Shown here: one piece after another, positions 1-5,966 of the stretch
Numbering within the stretch: the first letter of the stretch is position 1
Layout: each line of letters opens with the position of its first letter
Source: Pseudofrankia asymbiotica
GTDB taxonomy: Bacteria; Actinomycetota; Actinomycetes; Frankiales; Frankiaceae
NCBI RefSeq assembly: GCF_001983105.1
Contig: NZ_MOMC01000052.1
Location: forward strand, 8,352 to 15,649
Reading direction: 5' to 3'
DNA: 7,298 nt
Position numbers and translations under genes: made by a program
Notes under the pieces: model-generated
What the model was told of the DNA's origin: nothing
The model's database searches: none
The model's input: the letters and a program-made list of their open reading frames with translations, nothing else

Positions 1-1
1 G

Positions 2-1441
2 GTGACCCTGCGGGTGGCGGTGTCCTATGTCAGCGTCGAGGGCGCGCGTGCCAACCTGGCAGCCGAACATCCCACCGCGGTCGACACGGTGGCCCAGGCC
101 ACCCGGGCGGAATGGAACCGTCGGCTGTCCGCTGTACGGGTCGCGTCGGCGCCGCTGTCCGATCTCCGCACGTTGTACACGGCGCTCTATCACGCCATGC
201 TCGGCCCGGTCGCCGTCAGCGACGCCGACGGCCGCTATGTCGGATGGGACGGCTCCGCGGCACAGGCCACCGGGTGGGTCGCCCGCAGCGGGATCGCCGG
301 CTGGGATGCCTATCGCGGCACGTTCCCGCTGCTCGCGCTGCTCGCTCCCGACGTCGCCGCCGACGCCACGCGGTCGCTGCTGGCGGCGGCGGCGCAGACC
401 GGGACGGTGCCGGGCTGGACCTTGGCGACCAGCGACGCCGACATCATGCCGGGCGACGGCGGGACGGTTCTCCTCGCTCAGGCGGTCGCGTTCGGGCTGC
501 CGATCGACCCGACGGCGGCGTTGACCGCCGCGCTGGACACGGTCAACCGACGTCCCTTCGCCGCGGAGTACGCCCGCCTCGGTTTCGTCCCCGCCGCACC
601 CGTCGGCCCGACGGACGCCGCGTCGATCACGCTCGAATACGCCCTCACCGACTTCGCCGTCGCACAGCTGGCGTCCGCCGCCCAGCGGCCCGACATCGCG
701 GCCACCTTCACGGCACGGTCAGCGCGCTGGCGTTCGGTCTGGGACCCGGCCGTCGGGCTGCCGGCGCCGCGTGATCCGGACGGCGGCTTCCATCGGGTCG
801 AGCCCGTGACCATTCCGGGCTTCACCGAGGGCAACGCCGAGCAGTACGCCTGGCTGGTACCGCAGGATCCCGGCGGTCTCGCCGAGGCCATGGGCGGCTG
901 GCAGCCGGCGACCCACCGGCTCGAGACCTTCCTGAGCCGGGTGGACGACGGTCCGACCGGCGCGCACGCGGCGATGGGCAACCAACCCAGCCAGCTCATC
1001 CCGTGGCTTGGAGACTCGTTCGGCGCTCCAGCCCTGACCGCCGCCACACTGGACCGAATCCGCCACACGCTGTACCGAGACACCCCAGACGGCCTCCCCG
1101 GCAACGACGACACCGGCGGCCTGTCCGCCTGGTACGTACTCGCCTGGCTCGGGCTGGGCCCAGCCCAACCGGGCACCGACATGCTCGCCCTCGCCCCACC
1201 CGCCGCGGCATCGATCACCGTCGCCCTTCCCAACGGGCCGCTACAGCTGCTCACTCCCGGAGCGGAAAAGGCCGAAAGCCGCGTACCCGCCGGCGTGCGA
1301 CGCGACGGCCAACCGATATCCGGACCTTGGATCCGATTTCAGGACCTGACCCGAGGCACCGTTCTTGAATGGTCACTGTCCGACCAGCCAACCGCTTGGG
1401 GGACCGACAAGCCATCGCCCCTCCCGGTGTCAGGTCCCTAG
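2..1441 (+). CDS. Glycoside hydrolase family 92 (alpha-mannosidase-like), C-terminal part, 5'-truncated by window edge
   Basis: The frame is open at the left edge. The first visible residues (MTLRVAVSYVSVEGARANLA) match the end of the N-terminal beta-sandwich of family GH92, so the GTG at position 2 is internal and the true start lies outside. The 479 visible residues cover the (alpha/alpha)6 catalytic domain. Landmarks are LYTALYHAML (58-67), DADGRY (74-79), GWDAYR (100-105), the EGNAEQYAW segment (276-284) holding the likely general acid Glu276, GNQPSQ (326-331), and GLPGNDDTGGLSAWYVL (364-380) at the position of the acidic general-base residues. GH92 enzymes are calcium-dependent exo-alpha-mannosidases that act on mannans or N-glycans, usually secreted. 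The signal peptide, if any, is not in view. The catalytic loop has GNQP where many family members have a Glu before the Pro, which could change specificity or activity. Family assignment is confident; substrate is not determined. Confidence 0.9.
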   Translation: MTLRVAVSYVSVEGARANLAAEHPTAVDTVAQATRAEWNRRLSAVRVASAPLSDLRTLYTALYHAMLGPVAVSDADGRYVGWDGSAAQATGWVARSGIAGWDAYRGTFPLLALLAPDVAADATRSLLAAAAQTGTVPGWTLATSDADIMPGDGGTVLLAQAVAFGLPIDPTAALTAALDTVNRRPFAAEYARLGFVPAAPVGPTDAASITLEYALTDFAVAQLASAAQRPDIAATFTARSARWRSVWDPAVGLPAPRDPDGGFHRVEPVTIPGFTEGNAEQYAWLVPQDPGGLAEAMGGWQPATHRLETFLSRVDDGPTGAHAAMGNQPSQLIPWLGDSFGAPALTAATLDRIRHTLYRDTPDGLPGNDDTGGLSAWYVLAWLGLGPAQPGTDMLALAPPAAASITVALPNGPLQLLTPGAEKAESRVPAGVRRDGQPISGPWIRFQDLTRGTVLEWSLSDQPTAWGTDKPSPLPVSGP

Positions 1442-1607
1442 GCCGAACCCCGCCGGCACGCCATCGCGGCCGCCGTCGCGTTGACCCGACACGGGCGTGA
1501 CGGCCTCCACCCCGCTGGCGGACCTCGAACCTGCTGGCGGACCTCGAACCCGGGACGCGAGTCGCGGAGACAGCGTTTGGCGAACCCCTGCCGCGTGCCG
1601 CGTGCCG
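1442..1607. other. Convergent intergenic gap with a two-copy 19-bp tandem repeat
   Basis: This gap lies between the stops of the GH92 gene and the convergent 75-residue gene. It holds two head-to-tail copies of GCTGGCGGACCTCGAAC, at 1514-1530 and 1533-1549 (period 19). Open frames through it on either strand are run-ons without family resemblance. I see no strong hairpin with a T-run that would clearly end transcription of either gene. Confidence 0.6.
1514..1549. repeat. Two-copy tandem repeat, 19-bp period
   Basis: The 17-bp word GCTGGCGGACCTCGAAC occurs perfectly at 1514-1530 and again at 1533-1549. On the minus strand it contains GGTTCGAGG, which resembles a tRNA T-loop, but no flanking T-stem or acceptor pairing is present. 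Confidence 0.85.
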
Positions 1608-1835
1608 CTACTGCCGGATCTCGACGGTCTTGATCGATCGCCAGGCGACCAGCAGCTGGTCGCCGCTGTCCAGCGGGAGTGCCGTCACCTCGCCGCGGTT
1701 CAGCCAGCCCTGGATCTCCCGCATCAGCGCGGCGATCCGCGCCTCCCACGGTGTGGTGGCGTCGACCAGACTGGAAATGTCGACGCGGTGCTCGATGGTG
1801 CCATCGATCACGAGCACGACGACCGCGGTTGCCAC
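1608..1835 (-). CDS. Small hypothetical protein, 75 aa
   Basis: I do not recognise the family. The case for a real gene is good. Codons strongly prefer G or C in third position, and a GGAAGG ribosome-binding site (1845-1850) lies 9 nt before the GTG start at 1833-1835. The protein also has a balanced, folded-looking composition. It reads as a hydrophobic strand (VVVLVIDG, 5-12), a helix around a conserved-looking PWEARIAALMREIQGWLNRG (29-48), and C-terminal strands (LLVAWRSIKTVEIR, 61-74). That suggests a compact alpha/beta cytoplasmic protein with no signal peptide or membrane segment. It stands alone, convergent with the GH92 gene and divergent from the 141-residue gene at 2244. No function can be inferred from context. 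Confidence 0.72.
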   Translation of the reverse strand: MATAVVVLVIDGTIEHRVDISSLVDATTPWEARIAALMREIQGWLNRGEVTALPLDSGDQLLVAWRSIKTVEIRQ

Positions 1836-1844
1836 CAGTCTCAG

Positions 1845-1850
1845 CCTTCC
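1845..1850 (-). promoter_or_regulatory. Ribosome-binding site for the 75-aa gene
   Basis: The minus strand reads GGAAGG here, 9 nt upstream of the GTG at 1835. This supports that start over any run-on reading of the frame. Confidence 0.65.
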
Positions 1851-2243
1851 GTGTTGTTCGCGTTCAGCGCCAGCGCGGGGCTGGTCACCGGTGCCACCTC
1901 GTCAGCCGGGCCCGTTCTTGTCGAGTGGCACCAAAAGTATCAACCGGTCGCACCGCGCACACGTCGGACGGTCGCACCGCGCACACTCGGAGCCTCGTTT
2001 TTCCTCCGCGGGCGACCCCTGTCTCGCGCATTCGCCCGCGCCAACCTGCCCTGTGAACCGGGCGCGGCGCGGCGTCCGAGCCCATCTTCTGCGGTCCGGA
2101 GCGGAGGAGACGGCTCGTCGACGGGTATTGGATCATCGCGGGTCGCCTGCTCAGGTGTTGGCGCGCCGGTGGTGGGGAATGTCGTGGGCGTGATTAGTCC
2201 TACGTCTACTACGTCATCCGGGAGGCGGGCCGGGCCGGACGCT
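1851..2243. other. Divergent intergenic region with a 24-bp tandem repeat
   Basis: About 390 bases separate the divergent 75-aa and 141-aa genes, so promoters for both should lie here. It contains the less GC-rich stretch CACCAAAAGTATCAACCGG (1928-1946) and a two-copy repeat at 1945-1991. Just before the 141-aa gene is a TACGTC-TAC-TACGTC run (2201-2215). I could not define convincing -35/-10 pairs. A plus-strand frame stays open across the region, but it has no codon bias or family resemblance there and is treated as non-coding. Confidence 0.55.
1945..1991. repeat. Two-copy tandem repeat, about 24 bp
   Basis: CGGTCGCACCGCGCACAC is present perfectly at 1945-1962 and 1969-1986. Each copy is followed by a near-identical tail (GTCGGA, then TCGGA), so the unit is 24 bp with one base missing in copy two. 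It lies in the divergent intergenic region, where paired protein-binding sites are possible. Confidence 0.85.
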
Positions 2244-2669
2244 GTGAGTCAGGCGGGAGAGGAACGGATCGCCCCAAGGGTGGACGAGGCGACCAGCGAG
2301 GCGGTCGGCAAGCTGAGTGAGGCGCTGGAGTGGGTCGAGCGGGCCCGAGGGGCGCTGTATGAGTTCCACCAGCTGTCCGGCCACGCCGACAAGACGCTGG
2401 GTGAGGCGATCGACGCGCTGACCGCCGCCGGCCACCCTCGTGCCGCGGCCCAGCTTCGCCGGGAACTGCACGGTCGCAACGTGCTCGCCGGGCGCTGGAC
2501 GTTCCAGATCGTCGAGGAGTACGACGAGCTCTACTACCGGCCGTTCGTGGATGCCGACGAGCGGATCCGGATTCGCTTCACCGGCGGTCGCCGGCACGTG
2601 CACGAGGCCCGGATGAAGGCGGCCGAACGCGAGGACGCCGGCCGCGACCCGTGGGGCCTCGGCGCCTAG
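2244..2669 (+). CDS. Conserved actinobacterial protein of unknown function, 141 aa
   Basis: This resembles a soluble protein family that I know as widespread in actinobacteria but that has no assigned function. Hallmarks are an N-terminal PRVDEAT (11-17), a long amphipathic helix (VGKLSEALEWVERARGALYE, 21-40) leading to FHQLSGHAD (41-49), a central GHPRAAAQL (63-71), the block GRNVLAGRWTFQIVEEYD (77-94) followed by YYRPF (97-101), and GRRHVHEARMK (115-125). There is no signal peptide or membrane segment. The start is uncertain. GTG at 2244 places the first residue where homologues usually begin, but the nearest purine-rich stretch (GGGAGG, 2220-2225) is 18 nt away. GTG at 2190 is an alternative adding 18 residues that look non-coding. 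It faces the ABC operon across a hairpin terminator and has no operon partner. Confidence 0.88.
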   Translation: MSQAGEERIAPRVDEATSEAVGKLSEALEWVERARGALYEFHQLSGHADKTLGEAIDALTAAGHPRAAAQLRRELHGRNVLAGRWTFQIVEEYDELYYRPFVDADERIRIRFTGGRRHVHEARMKAAEREDAGRDPWGLGA

Positions 2670-2785
2670 CGTCATCGCGCCGCCGAGCCGCCGCCGGCAA
2701 GCCGGCCCCGTCCCGCCGCCGCGGTCATGATCGCGGGTTCAGCCTCGCGGTGGTCGCGACCCTGGAATCCGCCTGCCATGAAGAT

Positions 2786-2832
2786 CAGCCGAGCACGGAA
2801 CGCCCTGTGGCCGGGCGGTCCGTGCTCGGCTG
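2786..2832. terminator. Bidirectional hairpin terminator between convergent genes
   Basis: A perfect 14-bp inverted repeat, CAGCCGAGCACGGA (2786-2799) with its complement (2819-2832), encloses one A/G mismatch. A further 5-bp stem follows (CGCCC 2801-2805, GGGCG 2813-2817) around a 7-base loop. The hairpin sits in the convergent gap between the 141-aa gene (stop 2669) and the ABC permease (stop 2854). No long T-run follows on either strand, as is common for actinomycete terminators. Confidence 0.85.
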
Positions 2833-2853
2833 TCGTGGGGTCAGGCGTGAGCG

Positions 2854-3624
2854 TCAGGCGTCCCGGCGCTTCGCGAGGCCTACCGCGAGGGCGAGGAGGG
2901 CAAGGGCGACCACCGCGAAGTAGAGCAGCGACCCCCAGGCGCCGAACGGCATGTTGGTCGGCGTGGCGTCGTTGTCCTGGCCGACCTGCTGTCCGGCGTA
3001 CAGGAAGTTGTTGCCGACCGTGAACGGCAGCCACTTCTGGATGGTGTCGCCGACCCGTGGGATGGCCGGGAGCAGGTTCTCCGCGACCAGCACCCAGATC
3101 AGCAGCGCCGTGATCGCGCCGGCGGAGTGCCGGATGAGCAGGCCGATGGAGACCGCGACGACCGCCGCGACCATGTACACCAGACCCACACCGACCACGA
3201 CCCGGTAGTCCTGCGCGTTGTCGAGCGCCAGCGGCGCTTCGGGCCGGATCGCCTTGGACAGCGCCCAGGCGCCCACGCCGGCCGCCTCGCCGACGAGGCC
3301 CGCCAGCAGGGCGACGACGGCGGTCTTGGCCAGCAACGCGTCGACGCGGTTGGGCACCGCGAGGAATGTCGCCCTGATCGTCCCGAACCGGTATTCCGTG
3401 GTGATCGCGAGGATCGCCATCACCATCATGATCAGGAACCCGAAGTTGTACGAGAACTGGGTCGTCGCCGGCGTCAGGTCCCCGAGATCCCCGGGGCGGA
3501 TCGTCGCGGCGAGAAGTGCGGTGAACCCGACGGTGATGAAGACCGCCGCGCCCATGCACCACCACGGCGATCTGGTCGAGAACAGTTTGATCCGCTCGAC
3601 CTTGAGCAACGTGAGCGCGGTCAT
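2854..3624 (-). CDS. ABC-2 type exporter permease, 256 aa
   Basis: This is the membrane subunit of an ABC exporter, partner of the ATPase encoded just upstream. About six hydrophobic segments are visible, near residues 21-40, 58-76, 97-119, 144-164, 168-187 and 231-250. The cytoplasmic loop TTEYRFGTIRATFLAVPNR (75-93) is the characteristic ABC-2 permease motif. A short basic start (KVERIKL, 8-14) and basic end (KRRDA) fit cytoplasmic termini. The ATG at 3624 overlaps the ATPase stop as ATGA, and a GGAAGG (3635-3640) lies 10 nt before it, so the two genes are probably translationally coupled. A longer frame reaching 3666 would overlap the ATPase needlessly. The substrate is not predictable; relatives export antibiotics, lipids or peptides or confer tolerance to them. 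Confidence 0.93.
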   Translation of the reverse strand: MTALTLLKVERIKLFSTRSPWWCMGAAVFITVGFTALLAATIRPGDLGDLTPATTQFSYNFGFLIMMVMAILAITTEYRFGTIRATFLAVPNRVDALLAKTAVVALLAGLVGEAAGVGAWALSKAIRPEAPLALDNAQDYRVVVGVGLVYMVAAVVAVSIGLLIRHSAGAITALLIWVLVAENLLPAIPRVGDTIQKWLPFTVGNNFLYAGQQVGQDNDATPTNMPFGAWGSLLYFAVVALALLALAVGLAKRRDA

Positions 3625-4673
3625 CGCGCGTCCGCCTTCCTCGCCGCCGCCGGCGTCCCTGTCCACTGGGAGGCCGGGGCCTCGCCCGGCTGGCCGGGCA
3701 CCCCGACCGGCGCGCCCGCCACGCTCGGCGCGCCCGCCACGGGGGCGAGCGCGGGATCGCCCGTGCGGTACTCGACGTCGCCGCCGGTCATCTGGATGAA
3801 CGCCTGTTCCAGCGAGCCACGCTGGGCGGCGAGCTCGTGCAGCACCAGCCCGGCGCGGCCGGCGAGCTCGCCCACGGCGTCGGTGGTCGCGCCGTGCACG
3901 ACGAGCGCCGCCGGGCCTTCGGCCGTCGCCGGAGTGTCGTCAGCCTTCAGCCCGCCGGAGGCCATCACCTCGCGCAGGCGGTCGAGCTCGGGCCCGCGCA
4001 CCCTGACGCTCGAACCGGACGCGGCGTCGATGAACGCGCGGGTGCTGGTCTGAGCGATCAGCCGGCCTCGTCCGATCACGACGAGGTCCTGCGCGGTCAG
4101 CGCCATCTCGGAAAGGAGGTGGCTGGATACGAACACGGTCCGGCCCTCGTCGGCCAGCCGGTGCATGAACTGCCTGATCCAGAGGATTCCCTCCGGGTCG
4201 AGTCCGTTGACGGGCTCGTCGAACAGCATGACGCCGGGGTCACCGAGCAGCGCGCCGGCGATGCCGAGCCGCTGCGACATGCCGAGCGAGTAGCCCCCGG
4301 CCCGCCGATTCGCGACGTCGGTCAGCCCGACCAGTCCCAGGACCTCGTCAACCCGCTTGTCCGGCAGTTTGTTGGAGACCGCGAGCCAGCGAAGGTGCGC
4401 CCGCGCTGAACGGTTCGGGTGGACCCACTTCGCGTCGAGCAGGGCGCCGACGTGGCGAAGCGGCTCCTTCAGGTCGGTGTAACGCTTCCCGTCGATGCGG
4501 ACGCCTCCGGCCGTCGGGCGGTCCAGCCCGAGGATCATCCGCATGGTGGTCGACTTGCCGGCCCCGTTCGGCCCCAGGAAGCCGGTGACCCGGCCGGCCT
4601 GCACCGTGAAGGTCAGGTCGTTGACGGCAAGCGTGCGACCGTAGCGCTTGGTGAGCCCGTTCGCCTCGATCAT
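3621..4673 (-). CDS. ABC transporter ATP-binding protein (ABC-2 exporter, DrrA-like), 350 aa
   Basis: This is the ATPase subunit driving the downstream permease. Motifs in order are Walker A GPNGAGKST (34-42), an atypical Q-loop region with LLDAKWVHP (78-86) where Asp stands for the usual Gln, signature YSLGMSQR (128-135), Walker B VMLFDEP (148-154), D-loop GLDP (157-160), and switch His185 in FVSSHLLSEM. After the nucleotide-binding domain comes a regulatory tail ending in LEQAFIQMTGG, as in exporter ATPases. A Pro/Ala/Gly-rich extension of about 45 residues follows (VAGAPSVAGAPVG and beyond), which looks unstructured. The start is ATG 4673, with GGAGG 7 nt upstream; the adjacent in-frame GTG at 4676 is too close to that site. 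Two inverted repeats lie upstream and are likely operators. It is the first gene of a two-gene operon. Confidence 0.95.
   Translation of the reverse strand: MIEANGLTKRYGRTLAVNDLTFTVQAGRVTGFLGPNGAGKSTTMRMILGLDRPTAGGVRIDGKRYTDLKEPLRHVGALLDAKWVHPNRSARAHLRWLAVSNKLPDKRVDEVLGLVGLTDVANRRAGGYSLGMSQRLGIAGALLGDPGVMLFDEPVNGLDPEGILWIRQFMHRLADEGRTVFVSSHLLSEMALTAQDLVVIGRGRLIAQTSTRAFIDAASGSSVRVRGPELDRLREVMASGGLKADDTPATAEGPAALVVHGATTDAVGELAGRAGLVLHELAAQRGSLEQAFIQMTGGDVEYRTGDPALAPVAGAPSVAGAPVGVPGQPGEAPASQWTGTPAAARKADAR
3708..3741. repeat. Two-copy 18-bp-period repeat inside the ATPase tail
   Basis: The 16-bp word CGGCGCGCCCGCCACG occurs at 3708-3723 and 3726-3741, in register with the codons. On the minus strand it yields the repeated peptide VAGAP in the Pro/Ala-rich C-terminal extension of the ATPase. 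It indicates slippage-driven growth of the tail. Confidence 0.85.
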
Positions 4674-4676
4674 CAC

Positions 4677-4685
4677 TCTCCCTCC
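4677..4685 (-). promoter_or_regulatory. Ribosome-binding site of the ABC ATPase gene
   Basis: The minus strand reads GGAGGGAGA, with the GGAGG core 7 nt from ATG 4673 and only 4 nt from the GTG at 4676. This decides the start in favour of the ATG. Confidence 0.8.
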
Positions 4686-4692
4686 GTTGGTG

Positions 4693-4706
4693 TGACCTTG
4701 CGGTCA
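4693..4706. promoter_or_regulatory. Inverted repeat TGACC-N4-GGTCA in the exporter leader
   Basis: A perfect 5-bp inverted repeat around TTGC lies 20 nt upstream of the ATPase ATG, between the ribosome-binding site and the larger palindrome. It could be a second operator half or a small leader hairpin. The role is inferred from position only. Confidence 0.4.
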
Positions 4707-4715
4707 ATGTCTATC

Positions 4716-4731
4716 AAAGTGATATCACTTT
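4716..4731. promoter_or_regulatory. Perfect 16-bp palindrome, likely operator of the ABC exporter operon
   Basis: AAAGTGATATCACTTT is fully self-complementary and AT-rich in a very GC-rich background. It lies 43 nt upstream of the ATPase start. Position, symmetry and length suit a dimeric transcription factor overlapping the core promoter. No regulator gene is adjacent, so the protein that binds it cannot be named; GntR, MarR or PadR-type regulators commonly control such exporters. Confidence 0.7.
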
Positions 4732-4740
4732 TCCTGTGTG

Positions 4741-5721
4741 CAGAGAACAGGGCGAACCGGTGTGGGCGGTCGGCTACCGGACAGTGGCCGCTGGCGGCGG
4801 CCTGGAAGTGGTCGGCGTGCGGCGGTCGGCCAGTCCGGCCGGCGGGACTTCGACCGGGGCGCCCATCGCGCGGCGCCAGATCGCGGTGGCACCGTCCCGG
4901 GAGTCCAGTCAGGTTCGATCGATTACGGTGGCCACAGTCAACCGGTCGGACAAGCGGCCCACCATGCGGCTAACCCTACGATCCGCGACCCAGCCGTCCC
5001 CCGGCGTAGCCCGGAGGCGGCCGCACGTCTACCGCGGCATTGGCGCCATCACGGCATCAGTACCTGACACAGCACCAGCCATGACATTGTCGGACGTCGC
5101 CGCCAAGATGGGGCCGACGTCCGGCTCGCGCCCTGGGGCCTCGTCGCCTCGTCGCCTCGGTACGAAACGCACGGAACCATTCGGCCAGACAGATCGGTGG
5201 GGGAAGGTGCCATCCAGCAACGCTTTGCGTCCGGTCATCCGCCTCGAGCCCGCGCGCACGCCGGGCCCGGGCCCTCTGGCCACCGGCATGAAGGTCCGGA
5301 GGCCGCCCTCGAGCGGTCGTCCGGGGCCCGCGCCAACGCCGAGCCCGCGGGACAGCGCCCGTCCGGGCGGATCGGTGGGGGAGGGCGTGACCGTCCGGGC
5401 GGCGTGCGACAGGATGGCCCGGTGCCTGCCAGCCGGTCCCCTTCGTCCGTCTCCCTGGCCTCCTCGCCACCGTTCGCGCGCCTGCCGGCCCAGCCGGCCC
5501 AGGCCGACCGCGAGCCGTCGACCGGGACGGCTTCGGTGACCACCGGCCAGTCCACGCCGGACCTTCCGGATCACGACCTCCCAGATCGGCTTCGCCGATC
5601 CGGCAGGGAACCCGGCCTTCGTCGATCCGGCAGGAGCTCCGGCCGCGCGAATGCTGTACAGCAGGCGCTGCCCGTCCCGCTGCGCTCCCTCGGACAGCCC
5701 GGCCGGAACAAGCACATCCCG
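4741..5721. other. About 980 bases without a confidently callable gene
   Basis: Several frames are open on both strands because of the high GC content, but none is recognisable. The most coding-like stretch is on the minus strand at about 5540-5715. It has strong G/C third positions and reads LSEGAQRDGQRLLYSIRAAG, then AGSTKAGFPAGSAKPIWEVV and IRKVRRG. In the same frame to its stop at 5029 the codon preference becomes uneven and the composition Arg/Gly/Pro-rich. It could be a small or degraded gene. A plus-strand frame starting at GTG 4736 lacks a ribosome-binding site and abuts the palindrome. Also present are a short GCCTCGTC-type repeat near 5141-5158 and a 7-bp hairpin at 5584-5600. Confidence 0.5.
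5584..5600. other. Short perfect hairpin within a repeated segment
   Basis: GATCGGC-TTC-GCCGATC forms a 7-bp stem with a 3-base loop. It overlaps the first of two related segments (CTTCGCCGATCCGGCAGG, from 5590; CTTCGTCGATCCGGCAGG, from 5617), which are 27 bp apart, a whole number of codons. It lies about 120 bases upstream of the small zinc-protein gene. Function unknown. Confidence 0.5.
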
Positions 5722-5898
5722 GTGACGGCCAGCTGCGGCGGCTGCGACCGGCGGTGGACGGAGGAGGACGCGACCCACTGCCGTGGGTGTCATGGCCACT
5801 GGCCGGATGTCGTCGGTTTCGATGAGCACCTGCCGGGATGCCCGACCTACATCCCCATCGCGCCGCCAGCCCGTAGTCGCGTCCGCAAGGCGTCCTGA
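5722..5898 (+). CDS. FDXHR-type putative zinc-binding small protein, 58 aa
   Basis: The pattern CGGCDRRWT (5-13), HCRGCH (19-24), FDEH (33-36) and a final Cys40 matches the small FDXHR family of putative zinc-binding proteins, which I know from actinobacteria and actinobacteriophages. In that family CGGC, a Trp-Thr, a HCxxCH knuckle and an FDxH(R) motif recur. Here the residue after His is Leu rather than Arg. Likely zinc ligands are Cys5, Cys8, Cys20, Cys23 and one or more of the His and Cys40. The molecular role is unknown; nucleic-acid binding is only a guess. GTG 5722 is the only plausible in-frame start near the motif, and its ribosome-binding site is weak. The frame stays open upstream to 5197, but that sequence is unlike the family. 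A GC-only hairpin follows the stop. Confidence 0.65.
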   Translation: MTASCGGCDRRWTEEDATHCRGCHGHWPDVVGFDEHLPGCPTYIPIAPPARSRVRKAS

Positions 5899-5900
5899 GC

Positions 5901-5918
5901 CCGCGGCACGTCCCGCGG
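5901..5918 (+). terminator. Possible hairpin terminator after the FDXHR-type gene
   Basis: CCGCGG at 5901-5906 pairs with CCGCGG at 5913-5918 around a 6-base loop, starting 2 bases after the TGA at 5896-5898. The stem is all GC but short, and no T-run follows. The assignment rests on position. Confidence 0.35.
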
Positions 5919-5966
5919 CTGTGAGACCGCCTCCAGGCCGAGCCTGGTCGCACTTTTCTCGTCAGG

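Noticed and set aside
1514..1575. tRNA-like element suggested by GGTTCGAGG on the minus strand
   Set aside because: The bases flanking the T-loop word do not form a T-stem, and no anticodon arm or acceptor stem can be built.
1497..2243. Long N-terminal extension of the 141-aa gene's frame (start at 1497)
   Set aside because: The extension runs antisense across the better supported 75-aa gene and two tandem repeats. It has no family resemblance or consistent codon bias; the conserved part begins near 2244.
2672..3565. Large minus-strand frame overlapping the permease
   Set aside because: It is Arg/Gly/His-rich and out of frame with the clearly recognisable ABC-2 permease; a shadow frame.
3127..4053. 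Plus-strand frame antisense to the ABC operon
   Set aside because: It is Arg/Asp/His-rich, without motifs, and lies opposite two well supported genes.
4736..5539. Plus-strand frame starting just after the palindrome, as a divergent partner gene
   Set aside because: It has no ribosome-binding site, its codon preference is lost after about 50 codons, and there is no recognisable motif. A short real gene at its start cannot be fully excluded.
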